DNA from: Tolypocladium sp. Sup5 PDA-1
Taxonomy: Eukaryota > Ascomycota > Sordariomycetes > Hypocreales > Ophiocordycipitaceae
Assembly (NCBI GenBank): GCA_000750105.3
Contig: JPHH03000017.1
Span: 124,001 to 188,000, forward strand
Direction: 5' to 3'
DNA: 64,000 nucleotides
Within the stretch, counting starts at the first letter, position 1; the number at the start of each line of letters is the position of its first letter. Positions 47,257 to 58,360 of the stretch are shown piece by piece. The notes beneath the pieces were generated by a model. The model searched no databases and had not been told where the DNA came from. It worked only from the letters and a program-made list of their open reading frames with translations. A program made the position numbers and the translations under genes.

Positions 47257-48283
47257 ATGCTCGACTACACGAAATTCCACGACGTGTTCCCCGCCGACCT
47301 GCAGATTCCCTACGACCGCAAGCTCCAGCATGAGATCGAGGACCATCGCAAGAACCTGGATGGCACTCTCTTCATCGACCGGGTCTCGAAGGCCCTAGGC
47401 ATTTCCAAAGGTACGTCTTGGATTTGCGACAGAGCGACTCAGTCGCATGCTGACAGGGAATCAAAGTCTATCCTCCCAAGACCGACACTGCGCTCCGACA
47501 GCTGCATCAGCAGATTTGCGAAGCCGGAATGTCGATGCACCACAAGCAGTCTCTACTCTACTACATCCTGCTCGACTTTGACGTGACGGGCAGCCAGTCC
47601 GTCTCCGAGGGCTTTGCGTCCGAAGCCGGCATGCCCAGCAACTATCAGGTCTTTATGAAGGGACTGTGGTACCTGGACAGACAAGACTACCAGGTTGGTG
47701 CCTCGCGTGCATCTATGTGAAGTGGCGCATTACTGACCGCATGCCGTTCCAGAGAGCTCTCGAATACGTTGCGCACCCGTCCCTCAGCCCCGACTTTGCC
47801 GACGACATCATCATTACGCTGGTGCGCCACGCGCGGGACAACGACTACAGCCTCGCGCTCTCATACTTTTATGCGGTCCAGCCGATACTAAAGACGTCGC
47901 TGGCCTTGGAGCTGCTATTCGATGCCATGGCCCGAACGAGCGTCACTGAGGCACTGTTGTTCTCCCGCACACACCCTCAGCACACCCGCGAGCAGCTGTT
48001 TCGACGATGGATCTCGTCGATCCTGGACAGCGGCCGGGGCCAGGAGTCGTCGAGCCGCATCAGTGAGCTGGCCTTTATGCCGCTCGATTCGGCGGAGGAG
48101 GCGTGGTTCGAGGAGTATCTCTCTACTGGGGAGGGACGGAATTTGAAAAGGGCGAAGGATACTCTTCTCATCCGCAAGATTGCCTGCGATCGATTTGCAG
48201 AGGTTGGCAAGTACAGGGCCAGTGGGCAATGGGCTGCCGTGCTAGAGGGCATCAAGAACGGGATTGAGGGCCATGCCGACTAA
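47257..48283 (+). CDS. ELYS-like nuclear pore assembly protein
   Basis: Exons 47257-47410, 47467-47693 and 47753-48283 give 303 residues. The domain order fits the ELYS-like family of fission-yeast Ely5: FHDVFPADLQIPYDRKLQ, LDGTLFIDRVSKALGI, VYPPKTDTALRQLHQQI and the hallmark HHKQSLLYYILLDF, followed by an alpha-helical repeat region. In metazoans ELYS recruits the Nup107 complex to chromatin; fungal forms are short and act at the pore. The start has a good context (GCCGCCATGC). The first acceptor is the second AG after the branch site (CAAAG at 47466), because the nearer AG is only two bases from GCTGAC. Its divergent neighbour is SMC4. Confidence 0.88.
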
Positions 48284-49080
48284 ATATCGGCGGTAATGAC
48301 GGTTTTAAATTGCATAGCGACGGCGCTGGTGAATGGTAATACTTTCTTTTTGGGGCAGGCTAATGATTCGTGCCGTGTCGGGCTGCATGCTCACTGACAA
48401 ATGTCTTGCGTGGACTTGCTTGAAGCCATCGCCCCGAGCAGCATCCTGATTCAACGCTTTCGAAAGACGCATTGGCAAAGAAACTGCAGCCTGAAGGCTG
48501 TGTATGAGTTCCATTACATGCTCCTGCACCCACCTCTACAGCAGGTCTAGGGTAGTTGAGATGCGTGGCTTAGATATGTTAAGTGGGAGGACGCATCAAC
48601 GAGGCAGGTGCCCCTAGCAAAGGTACGGACGGTATGTTAAAAAAACAGCAGACTTACGAGAAAATTAATTGCATGGTCCCTGCACTAAGTATGACACATG
48701 CAAACATAGAGCAGCCACCAAGTTTTTGCTCCTCGTTATTGCAGCTGGATGGACTTGATGTTGATGTTGATCTTTTTAAATCTGATTTACTGACACGAGC
48801 AATCGTCAACGTTGGGCCATCCATCTCCTCCTCCGTCTTGACGGGGCACGAGTCTCTTCAAGTCTGCTTCAACGCCCCTGTTGATGCATACCTACGCACG
48901 GTGTTTGACAGCCAATGCTGAAGCACCATCCTCAGCCTCCAGCTCTACCTCGGACCACGCATTGCAGCCCGCCAGCCATGCCTCAACCCAAGCCAGGCGT
49001 CCTTTTCGTCTCGGAGGATTAGCATTAGACATTACGGAGTATATCGCATGCCAAGGCTCTATATTTAAGGCACAACAGAC
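48284..49080. other. Intergenic region with an AT-rich patch
   Basis: From about 48620 to 48800 the sequence is AT-richer than its surroundings with short A runs; it could be a degraded repeat, but no termini were found. A TACGGAGTA motif lies at 49033-49041. Confidence 0.35.
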
Positions 49081-49853
49081 TCATAGCGTCTTCTTGCCAG
49101 TCGCTGCCTTCTTCACCTTGGCAAAGACGGCGGCCGTCTCGCCGACGCTCTGGTACATGAGCATGAGCGGGATGACGATCCAGAAGGCGTTGCACAGGAC
49201 ATAGTACATCCAGTAGTAGAAGCGCTCGGGGCGCGAGTAGGCGATGCCGTAGACCAGCTCGTTGAACCAGCAGATGGCGTAGTACAGCACGTCGCCGTAC
49301 AGCTGGCCGAGGCTGACGATGAGCTGCAGCGGGTGCCGCAGCGGGTGCTCCTTCACGATGAGGTAGGCGCAGGCAAACGACAGCGGGCCCCAGAAGACGG
49401 CGGTGACGGTCTCCATGCAGACGACGAAGGGGTCCTGCGTCATGTAGCGCGAGTCGGAGAGTGAGTACTCCTTCCACAGCTGGCCGAAGAGGTCATTCTT
49501 GCTGGCCATGTCGAGGTGGTTGTATGAAAAGTATCCTTGTCGTGTCAGCGGACAACGCATACATGGAAGCTATCAGGGGTGGTCGGCCTCGTGACCTTAC
49601 CTTCGAAGAACAGGTGGATGCACCCGCAGAGGACGAACCAGAAGGTGACGAGCAGCTCGCAGGTGGGGAGGGACGGCCTGGCCCGCGAGGCGACGAGGTA
49701 CGTCGGCAGGAAGATGACGCCGCACCCGACGGCGAAGATGAGGACCAGCACTGCCGCCGACATGGAGTTGGCGACGTAGCCGGGGACTCTGACGCCGAGG
49801 GGGTAGAAGGGGTGGTCGCCGTGGGCGCCAGTGCCCGCAATAGGGCCGTCCAT
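49081..49853 (-). CDS. EBP/EXPERA-domain membrane protein (sterol isomerase-like)
   Basis: Exons on the minus strand 49853-49601 and 49535-49081 give 235 residues, close to the size of mammalian emopamil-binding protein. Landmarks: IHLFFEGYF across the intron, LFGQLWKEYSLSDSRY, DPFVVCMETVTAVFWGPLS, and GQLYGDVLYYAICW. The family converts delta-8 to delta-7 sterols in the ER in animals and plants. Fungi normally use the unrelated Erg2 for that step, so the fungal role is open. The basic C-terminus KKAATGKKTL resembles a dilysine-type ER signal. Four or five membrane segments are visible. Confidence 0.88.
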
Positions 49854-50961
49854 CTCGACTGGCTGCGTTGCTGGAGGCTCAGGGGTTTCAATTGAGTCTC
49901 GCGAGGGCGTGGTGGATGGGTGGCCGAGTCCTGAGTCCTGACGTAAGGTAACAATGGGCAGAACGACTTGGTGGTGTTCTAGAAGAAAGGGGTTCCATGG
50001 CTAATCCTTTGCGGACCGACGATATCCAATCCGAGATTAGCCTGATCGCGACGAGGAAGGACCCGCTTCAACGCCCAGGAACACCAACAGCCGCTGTGGC
50101 AGCCAATTATTACAGGGGCTGATCAGGTACCGCCAGGCACTGCAGCCATGGTCCAGCGCCGCCACGTGCCACCCGCCCGTTGCTCGTTAAAATTTCGCCG
50201 CCCGTCTCGGGACACACAGCGCCAAAAATCGATACGAGCTGCCGTGATGCCCTCGTCCAGGTCCGGAACGAAGAACGAAGCACGAGCCGCAGCAGGCTGA
50301 GACATTCGTCACGTCAAGGACACTGGCCCCGGGCTCTCCGCAACTTCCCCTCGTCCGCCCGCGCCGGGGAACCGGGGCAGCAAACGTTGAAACGACTGGA
50401 CGCTCCTCCGTAGCATCTCGGGCCCCGGGGAAGCAGGACAACGCTGGATGTCACCATGGGGGAGAGTCGACAGCGGAGCCGCGTCCTGATGCGGCTCGCG
50501 GGCACGGCATTGGGCAGTGCTGCTCGGCACGATGGAGCCTGGTGGAGCGCCCAAGGAGACCGGGCTGCGCGGGAGGGAGGCAAGGGAGGCAAACGGAAGG
50601 AAAATCCCAGCGCGTCATGAGACGACGTGCAATTGTTAACATCCATGCTAAGCTTTGCGTTGGATGGAGCCTGCTCCGGTTGCCCGATGCAAACGTTACA
50701 GCGCACGGTCGGTGCTTTTGCCTTCCAGGTTCTCAGGTACACGATTATACCGACTTCAACCGTGCGCTGTCACTGATGATTGCCGGCCGTCATCGCGTGC
50801 ACAGCCGAGCCTACCATCATTGCCGTGACGACTGACGAGCGTCTATTTTTAGGCTTCTATACGTCTATGATGACCGGATGTACCAGTAACGAGCTGGCCG
50901 TCTGTCTAATGCCTCTAGATATCTCAACTGTCAAACGCTCACCAGGATGACTTCACTGCAG
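49854..50961. other. Intergenic region
   Basis: Upstream of the EBP-like gene and downstream of the MurQ fusion. No gene was recognised. Confidence 0.4.
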
Positions 50962-53250
50962 TCACAACCCAAGGAGAAGCCGTGCGCCGTCCACAGCCGG
51001 CTGCCCGACAACCTCGACCTGCCCAAACACGCCCAGCTGCTTCTCCACGGCGCCCACCAGGTCCCCCCTGTACCGCCCATCCTGCATCAGCCCGCCCGCG
51101 AGGACCAGCCCGCACCGCGCCGGCGCGAGGCCCTGCGACTCCACGAGCAACGCGACCAGCTGCGCCAAGCTGGCCGTCCCGCCCTCCACAATGCGCCTCG
51201 CGTCCTCGTCCTCGCCCGAAGCAGCGAGGGCGAGGACGGTCTTGGCGACGGACGCGATGCGCCTCGTCGTCGCCTGCGTCGCGCCCCCCGCCTGGTGCAG
51301 CGCCGGGTCCGGCACCAGCACCGTGCTCAGCAGGTCCCCGGCGGGATGCTGCGCCCCGAAGTGCCGGAAGACGGCCTCGGGCAGCGGCGGCAGCGGGGAG
51401 CCGCGCACGCGGTGCAGGTCCGAGGCGAGCAGCGACCGGCGGAGGGCCTCGCGGCCGATGCCGTAGCCGCCGCCGTCGTCGCCGAGGAGGTGGCCCCATC
51501 CGCCGGCGCGGTTGGTGCGCCATAGGGATCCGTTGTCTCGGGCGTAGCTCATGGCGACGGAGCCCGTGCCGGCGACGAGGACGACGACGGAGTCGAGGTC
51601 CTGGTTGGCGGCAATGGTCGTCGGCAGGAGGTCGATGTCGGTGGTCACCTTTAAGCCCTTGCCGAGAGGCAGCTTCAAGAGCTCCGAGAGGGCCGTGTCT
51701 ATCAGCGACGCAAGGGCCGGTCGATCGTAGCCAGCGATGCCTACCCATGCGGACGCGAACTTGACTGTCTGGAACTGGCGGCCCTTTGTCGTCTGGCAGT
51801 TGTCGGTTGCCTCCTGGATGGCCTTGGAGATGGATTCCATGGCTGCGTCCAGTCCAATGCTGGAGCTGTACGGCGCATCAGTACACACTCCGGGGTATTA
51901 GATGCTATTGGCACAAAGACGTACATGTTGCAGGGCCCGGCCGTACCGCACGCCGTGGCACCATCCTTGGTCATGATGACGGCCTTGCAGCTCGTGCCCC
52001 CGGCGTCGACGCACAGCACCAGCCCATCATCGTGATGATCCTCCGTGGCCGCCTGCTGCTGTGCCTCCTCAAACACCCGCGCAAGGACGCCCTTGTTCCG
52101 CACAAGGCGCGCCTCGGCATCGGCCACCGGCACGTCCAAGGCGATCGTCACGGCGGCGAGCTTCACGCTGCCATGGCAAGCTTGCAGGACCTGGTCGAGT
52201 TCCTCATCCGTCTGCTTGCATGCGGCGCCGCCAATGAGTCGCAGGATGTTCTTGGCGCGCTGCCTTAGCTTAATGTTGGTGGCTTTCAGATCGATCATCT
52301 AGTCCCGAGATGATAGATCTCTGTCAGTTCCGACCTGCCGCATTGGGACGGTGGCTTCAGCCAGGCTGTCCATGGGGGTACTCACCAGGTTGCCGTACGT
52401 CTTGCCCAGCTTGACCATGACGCCCGTGCTGATCATGTTGAGCACCAGCTTCGTCGCCGTGCCCGCCTTCATGCGCGTGCTGCCGGTGACCGCCTCGGGC
52501 CCCGTCACGGCCGCGATGACATGGTCCGCGTTGCCCTCGTCTCCCACCGCCGACGGCTGCACGCAGACGAGCCCGACGGTCGCGCCGCCGAGGGCCTTGA
52601 CGTAGGCCAGCCCGCCGAGCACGTACGGCGTGCGGCCCGAGGACGCGATGCCGATGAGGGAGTCGACGGCCGGGTCAAAGCCACAGGCCCGCAGGTCCTC
52701 TTCGGCGCCGGAGCGGCTGTCCTCTGCACCCTCCTTGGCGTGCCGGAGGGCATAGTCGCCTCCGGCGATCAGCGCCACGAACTTGTCGGGCGGCGCCGAG
52801 TACGTCGGCGGGATTTCCGACGCATCCAGCACGCCGAGCCTGTGACATGTCAGCTTGCCGAACTAGCATGCTCCCCAAACCTCGTCGTATACCTCGGTTT
52901 GGAGCATCAGACAAGGGAACTCACCTCCCGCTCGTGCCCGCGCCAATGTAAAACACCCGCCCGCCGCGGCGCACCCGCTCGGAGAGCACGTCGATTACCT
53001 CCGCAATCACGGGCACGCACGGCTCGACCGCGGCCGGGATGCGGCTGTCCTCGCGCTGCAGGATGCGGCACAGCTCCTGCGTCGAGACGCGGTCGATGCC
53101 GATGGTCCGGGGGTTCCTGGTCTCGGTCTGGAGGCCTGCGAGCTGCACCACCGGGGCGAGCTGCGAGGATGACGAATCCGACGATGCCATTTTTGGTGTT
53201 GACGTGTTGACGGGGGCTTGGGGGGGCATGGACGTTTCCTGGGGTTGCAT
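50962..53250 (-). CDS. MurNAc-6-phosphate etherase (MurQ) fused to BadF-type amino-sugar kinase
   Basis: Exons on the minus strand 53250-52925, 52839-52386, 52298-51925 and 51865-50962 give 685 residues. The N-terminal half is an SIS-domain etherase like bacterial MurQ, which removes lactate from MurNAc-6-P to give GlcNAc-6-P. It shows TRNPRTIGIDRVS, GAGTSGRLGVLDASE (the signature spans the first intron), EGAED, IGIASSGRTPYVLGG and GSTRMKAGTATKLVLNM. Both glutamates associated with catalysis (in DASE and EGAED) are kept. The C-terminal half, from about residue 353, is a BadF/BcrAD-type kinase as in GlcNAc kinases: LCVDAGGTSCKAV, VAGTGSVAMSY, GGWGHLLGDDGGGYGIG. It may phosphorylate the sugar that MurQ uses. 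The start is uncertain (ATGs at 53229 and 53190). Likely cytosolic. Metazoan GKRP is a related but regulatory protein. Confidence 0.88.
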
Positions 53251-54193
53251 CGATCCCGCCGTAGTATGCCCTTGTGTCTGCCTCCCCGACTTTAACCCGT
53301 CACGATTGCTGGCTGGCTCATCAAGTATACAAATAGAGCAGCAAACAGCGGCCAAGCGAACATCGGTGGCTTGACGCATGCCAACACGCCTAGCGCTCGG
53401 CTAGATGCAGTCCCCCACGTTATTGCCGGGTGGCCGTTGAAGCCGGCAACGATCCGGGCTGGGGGTCACACGGCCCACGGGGTCTATTACTCCGTACCCC
53501 GAGGCCTTCTTCGCTGTAGCCGGCGTGGATCACCAGGCCCAGTGCCGCTTCAGGCAAGGTTGCTGACCATGCGGTATTCCGCACTCGTATAATACATGTA
53601 CTCCGTACCTTGACCTGCTTCCCCGCAGAACGAAACGCCGTTTCCCCCAGACTGGAGTCGTGGAGGCGAAACCCTCAGCCCATCCGGAGAAACGAATCTA
53701 GACGGTGGGGGAGAATTAATGCATAAAAAGGCATCCCGTAAGTTAAGTTACCTCTCGGCGTCGACGATTGGCCGCGAGTCAAGACGCCCCCGGCTCCGCC
53801 GCCTCCACCAAGCGCAACCAGACCTCGACAGCGGGCTGTGGAGCCACCATGTAACGTGTGAAGGGTTCGGGGAACCTCTGGGCGTTCGTTTCCTCTACCT
53901 TATTTTTTGCCTTTTGCTGGACGTGTCGTGCCATTGTACATACGAAAGCAGGTGCTACGAGTACTTGCTAGCTAGCATGCCTTGCTAAACCGATGCCACC
54001 ACACGCCGCCACGACGGACGCCCCCTTCGTGATATAGATATATGCCGGCCGACTCCGCGTTTTTCCAATCCGGGGCTCTGGGGGTTTTTTTTCTTCTTCA
54101 GTTCTTGCTGCACGACGTACTCCTTTCGCAAGTTGAGAGCGTGCTGGTTTTTCCTCAAAAAGAAGGAAAGGAAAGGATTTCATCTCATACGCA
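53251..54193. promoter_or_regulatory. Divergent intergenic region
   Basis: Holds the promoters of the MurQ-kinase gene (minus) and the UNC93-like gene (plus). Two TACTCCGTA motifs occur at 53488-53496 and 53599-53607. The 300 bases before 54194 are T- and C-rich. A frame from 53379 continues into the MurQ gene but its composition is not MurQ-like. Confidence 0.45.
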
Positions 54194-55755
54194 ATGGCGC
54201 AGGAGCACGAGCTCGAGACCCGGTCCTCGTCGGACAACCACAAGCCGACGGCCGTCCACTCGGCCGAACACGACCTCGCGGCTGACGCCCGCGATGGCGC
54301 GCAGCAGGAGCTCGGGGGCTCTCAGGAGCCTCACCAGTCCAAGCTCGTCCGCTTCTACTCGCACCCGTGGACGCAGATCCTGCTCATCAGCTTCATCTGC
54401 TTCTGTCTCCCTGGCGTACGTCCCCTTTACCCTCTCACTGTGCTTCCTCTCACGAGACGGTGTCGCCGACTTACATGACTTTGTAGATGTACAATGCCTT
54501 GACCGGCCTCGGGGGCTCCGGCCAGGTCGACTCGACCGTCGCCGCCAACGCCACCGTCGCGCTCCTCTCCACCACGGCCGCCACGGCCCTCTTCTTCGTC
54601 GGCCCCATCTTCTCCTGGGTCGGCCCGCGCATCTGCTTCATGATCGGCGGCTGGACGTACGCCCTCTACAGCGGCAGCCTGCTCAACTTCAACAAGACCG
54701 GCAACGGCTCCTTCGTCATCGCCGCCGGCGCCATCCTCGGTGTCGGCGCGTCCTTTATCTGGATCGTCCAGGGCGCCATGATGACGACGTATGTTGACGA
54801 GTCGCAAAAGGGCCGCGCCATCGCCGTCTTCTGGGTCATCTTCAACCTCGGCGGCGGCATCGGCTCGCTCGCCTCCTTCGGCCTCAACTACGACTCCTCG
54901 GCCGGCACCGTCTCCAACTCGACCTACATCGCCCTCATGGTCATCATGCTCTTCGGCTGGACCCTCGGCGTCTTCATCTGCTCGCCCTCGCGCATCCGCC
55001 TCGCCCAGCTCCACCGCGCCGTCGAGACGGAGAAGCACACCATCAAGGGCACCTTCATGACCGCCGTCCGCACCATGTGCAAGTGGCGCGTCGCCTGCAT
55101 GCTGCCGCTCTTCTTCTCCGCCAACGTCTTCTACAGCTACCAGCAGAACAACGTCAACGGCGACACCTTCAACATCCGCACCCGCTCCCTCAACGGCGCC
55201 CTGTACTGGCTGGCCCAGATGCTCGGCGGCCTGCTCATCGGCCTCATCCTCGACATCCCCTGGCTGGAGCGCCCCGCCCGCGCGCGCCTCGGATGGGCCA
55301 CCGTCTTCGTCACCGGCATGGTCATCTGGGGCGGCGGCTACCCCTTCCAGAAGTGGCAGGACGAGCGCCTGGCCCAGGGCCACAAGCAGGACATCGACTT
55401 CAAGCAGGGCAGCATCTCCACGGGGCCCATCTTCCTGTACATCTTCTACGGCGCCTACGACGCCCTGTGGCAGGGCTTCGCGTACTGGCTGATTGGCACC
55501 GAGTCCAACAGCGCCGGCCGCGCCGCCGTCCTCGTCGGCGCCTACAAGAGTCTGCAGGCGGCGGGCGGCGCCATGGCCTGGCGGATCAACGCCCTCAAGG
55601 TGAGCCCGATGACGCAGCTGGGGATGAACTGGGGGCTGTGCATCGGCTCGCTGATCATCGTGCTGCCAACGGTCTGGACCGTGTCCAAGAGCACGTCGGT
55701 GGAGGAGGAGGTCCAGGCCACGCACCAGGCGCCGAAGAAGGTCGAGGACGAATAG
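54194..55755 (+). CDS. UNC93-like (DUF895) major facilitator
   Basis: Exons 54194-54415 and 54487-55755 give 496 residues. A hydrophilic, acidic N-terminus of about 60 residues precedes some twelve membrane segments. Family features: ILLISFICFCLPGMYNALTGLGG spanning the intron, TTAATALFFVGPIFSWVGPR, GQ-free FWVIFNLGGGIGSLASFGLN, FYSYQQNNVNG, IFYGAYDALWQGFAYWLIG. Fungal UNC93-like proteins are plasma-membrane or vacuolar transporters with no agreed substrate. C-rich third positions are extreme here, which explains the long antisense frame. It diverges from the MurQ-kinase gene by 0.9 kb, so co-regulation and uptake of an amino-sugar substrate are conceivable but unsupported. Confidence 0.9.
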
Positions 55756-56044
55756 AGGCGAAAAGAAGAAGCATGTATATTTGAATAGATAGTCTATAAT
55801 ACCCGTAATATGTTATAGAAGACCTCAAACCAAGTTAAGTTTTGTTAATAAACCCACGCCATTGCAGTAGAGGTGTGTAAGGGTGGGTGGGTGTGCCATC
55901 GAGTCGTAGACAAAGATGACTTCAAACGAGACATGAAAATAAAAATGACCAGGAATATTACACAGATCCCCAATGAAAATCAAGGCCAGTGAATAAATAG
56001 TAGGCAAAATAAAAATGCAGAAGAGGCAAAAAGAAAAAAATGAA
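55756..56044. other. Intergenic region, AT-rich
   Basis: The 3' UTR of the transporter and an A-rich stretch. The A run just before 56045 reads as a T run on the minus strand and is the Pol III terminator of the first tRNA. Confidence 0.5.
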
Positions 56045-56142
56045 TGCGGCCAGTGTGACTCGAACACACGACCTTCAGATAGGCATCCGTAGGATTGAAG
56101 TTTGACTTCAGTCTGACGATCTCCCAGCTAATCTATGGCCGC
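56045..56142 (-). tRNA. tRNA-Phe(GAA), with intron
   Basis: Cloverleaf on the minus strand: acceptor stem GCGGCCA/TGGCCGC with discriminator A, D arm GATT-AGCTGGGA-GATC, anticodon stem TCAGA/TCTGA with loop CT-GAA-GA, variable loop AGGTC, T arm GTGTG-TTCGAGT-CACAC. The mature length is 73. A 25-nt intron (56081-56105) sits one base 3' of the anticodon, the canonical place. Anticodon GAA reads Phe codons. A T-rich Pol III terminator follows. Confidence 0.96.
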
Positions 56143-56234
56143 AGACATTTTGTGCACGAACCAATGCTGCTCAAGAAGTCTTGCCTCGAGATTGGCATTG
56201 CTAAAAAAGAATTGCGAAACGGGCAAAAAATAAA

Positions 56235-56332
56235 TGCGGCCAGTGTGACTCGAACACACGACCTTCAGATAGGCATCCGTAGGATTGAAGTTTTACTTCA
56301 GTCTGACGATCTCCCAGCTAATCTATGGCCGC
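56235..56332 (-). tRNA. tRNA-Phe(GAA), second copy with intron
   Basis: Identical to the copy 190 bp away in all 73 mature positions. The 25-nt intron (56271-56295) differs by one base near its 5' end (TAAAACTT instead of TCAAACTT). A run of six T follows two bases after the ATT on the minus strand. Flanking sequences of the two copies are otherwise unrelated apart from the T-rich terminator. Confidence 0.96.
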
Positions 56333-56779
56333 AGATACTCCGAACACAATTATTGTTTCCTATCAAGGCATTGTTCCCACGCTAACCAACAGCAAGGACC
56401 ACCATCCGCCAACGTAACTCGAGTTCAATTCAATTCAGGTTACGGATAATAGCCAAATCCTCAATTCAGGCACTTCAATCTAGCCCGACATTAAATCGAA
56501 CCACATTCAAGTCAATTCAATCCAATCTCGGTGCCCTTGCCTCGCGCAGCTGGAGCGGCCGGATTGAATTGAATTGTGCCACCCAGCGCGTGGCATCCTT
56601 CGTATTCATGTTCCCATCCGCCAATGTTCACGAGGCATTTTGGATATAATTCTGCCCGTATGCCGTAGACTCTTAGCCTCCATCAATGTGCTCCACTGCG
56701 CCTCGTCTCAATCACGTCTACATCCCGTGGCCGTCCTCTGTTCCTCAACACCAGATCTAGACCTCCGTATAGCCTCGCC
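56333..56779. other. Intergenic region with TTCAA-rich sequence
   Basis: Contains many TTCAA/TCAAT pentamers and an 11-bp inverted repeat, CAATTCAATTC at 56426-56436 and GAATTGAATTG at 56566-56576. Probably a low-complexity spacer. Confidence 0.5.
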
Positions 56780-58360
56780 TCACACCGTCCTCCTCTCCGT
56801 AATCGACTCACCAAACGGCTCCTCCACCACAAACCCGCCCCTCCCCGCCCCCAGCTCAAACACCTTGCGCCCTCGCAGCCACGTCTCCCGCACGCGGCCC
56901 GCGAACGCGCGCCCCTCCCACGGCGAGCACCGGTTCTTCCAGCGCATGTCCCCCTGCGCAAACGTCCATGCCTCCGCGTCGTCGAAGACGCACACGTCGG
57001 CGTCCCTGCCGGCCCGTAGCGCGCCCTTGCGGTGCGCCAGCCCGACCTGCGCCGCCGTCGCCTGGCTGCACAGGCGCACCATGTCCGTTATCGTGGGCGC
57101 CTTGGACGAGGAGGAGCGCTGCTTGGCGGCGGTGTGTAGGATCGGGAGCCCGAGGCCGACGGAGGAGATGCCGCCCCAGGCTGCCATGAAGTCTCCCGAG
57201 GCGGCCGCGTGGCCGTTTTGCTTCGCGGCTGGCGTTGCTTCGGGGGTCTTGCGTAGGTGCTCGGGCAGCAGCTTGAGCTCTGGAGTGCAGGGTGAATGAT
57301 CCGACACGACCGTCTTGATGCACGAGTCCGCCGCCACGAGCTCCTCCCACAGGCCATCGCGGTTCTTGCCCTCTCGGATCGGGGGGCAGCACTTGTGTCT
57401 GGTGTCGCCTTTTTCGATTTCCTCCGCCGACAGCCCGAGGTAGTGGAAGCACGTCTCGGCCGTGATGTTGACGCCTCTCGCCCGAGCAGCCCTGAGCAGC
57501 GGGATGCACTGTGTGGCTGATAAGTGGACGATGTGCAGGTGAAGTGACGGCGCTATGTGTGCGAGCGAGAGAATCTCCTCGATGGCACACGTCTCGTACG
57601 ACGGAGGGCGAGAGTCGAGGAACGTCTTGTAGGCCGTGAGATCGCCGCTCGGCGCTGCCTGGGCGCCGTTGGCCTCTGTGGGAACCATCTCGGCGTGAAA
57701 CATGAGTGTCGTCGCAATGTCTTTGAGCGTGTCCATGGCCAGGGCCACATCCTTGGACGAGACGGCCGGGAACTCGTCAACCTACACGGCATCTCATCAG
57801 CATCGACCATCCAGCAACTGTCCCGCGGCTGCACCTACGCCAGACTCAATCAGGAACCCCTTGAAGCCGCGGACGCCCGCCTCGACCAGCGGCTTCAGCT
57901 CGTGCGCGTTCCCCGGAATCACCCCCCCGTAGAAGCCCACATCCACCCAGCACTGGCCGCGGCTCGCCCGCAGCTTCTCCTCGAAGCCGCCGAGCGTCGT
58001 CGTCGGCGGGATGGCGTTGAGCGGCATGTCCACCACCGTCGTCACGCCGCCGCTGGCCGCCGCGCGCGTGCCCGTCCAGAAGCCCTCCCACTCGGTCCGC
58101 CCCGGCTCGTTGAGGTGGACGTGGGCGTCGACGAGCCCCGGCAGCAGCAGCTTCGGCGAGTGGTCCACGTACACGGTGCCGGGCGGGAAGCTGCTCTCGG
58201 GGAGGACCTCTGCGGTGACGGAGACTATCTTGCCCGTTGCCGGCGACATGGAGACTGTGGCGGGAGAGAGGATGAGGGTGTCGTCGGGGAGGGTGAGGAC
58301 GGCGCGGGTCGACACGAGGACGGTGAGCGGTCCCGCGTCTGGGAACTCGGCTGCCGTCAT
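56780..58360 (-). CDS. DAL1: Allantoinase
   Basis: Exons on the minus strand 58360-57839 and 57781-56780 give 507 residues. It opens the hydantoin ring of allantoin to allantoate in purine degradation. The two-metal amidohydrolase site is complete: HVH at residues 80-82 in LVDAHVHLNEPG, the carboxylated Lys167 in GVRGFKGFL, His203 in MFHAEM, His260 in IVHLSA, and the later SDHSPC aspartate. The substrate loop GFWTGTRAAASGGVTTVVDMP is conserved. Length is slightly above yeast Dal1. The start at 58360 is the first Met of the frame. A Dal5-type permease is encoded 27 kb away, not adjacent. Usually nitrogen-regulated through GATA factors; I did not identify a convincing cluster of GATA sites. Confidence 0.95.

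Noticed and set aside
54427..55725. 432-residue open frame antisense to the UNC93-like transporter
   Set aside because: It mirrors a coding exon with nearly all C or G at third positions, which empties the opposite strand of stops. Its Asp/Glu/Gly/Ala-rich translation has no domain.
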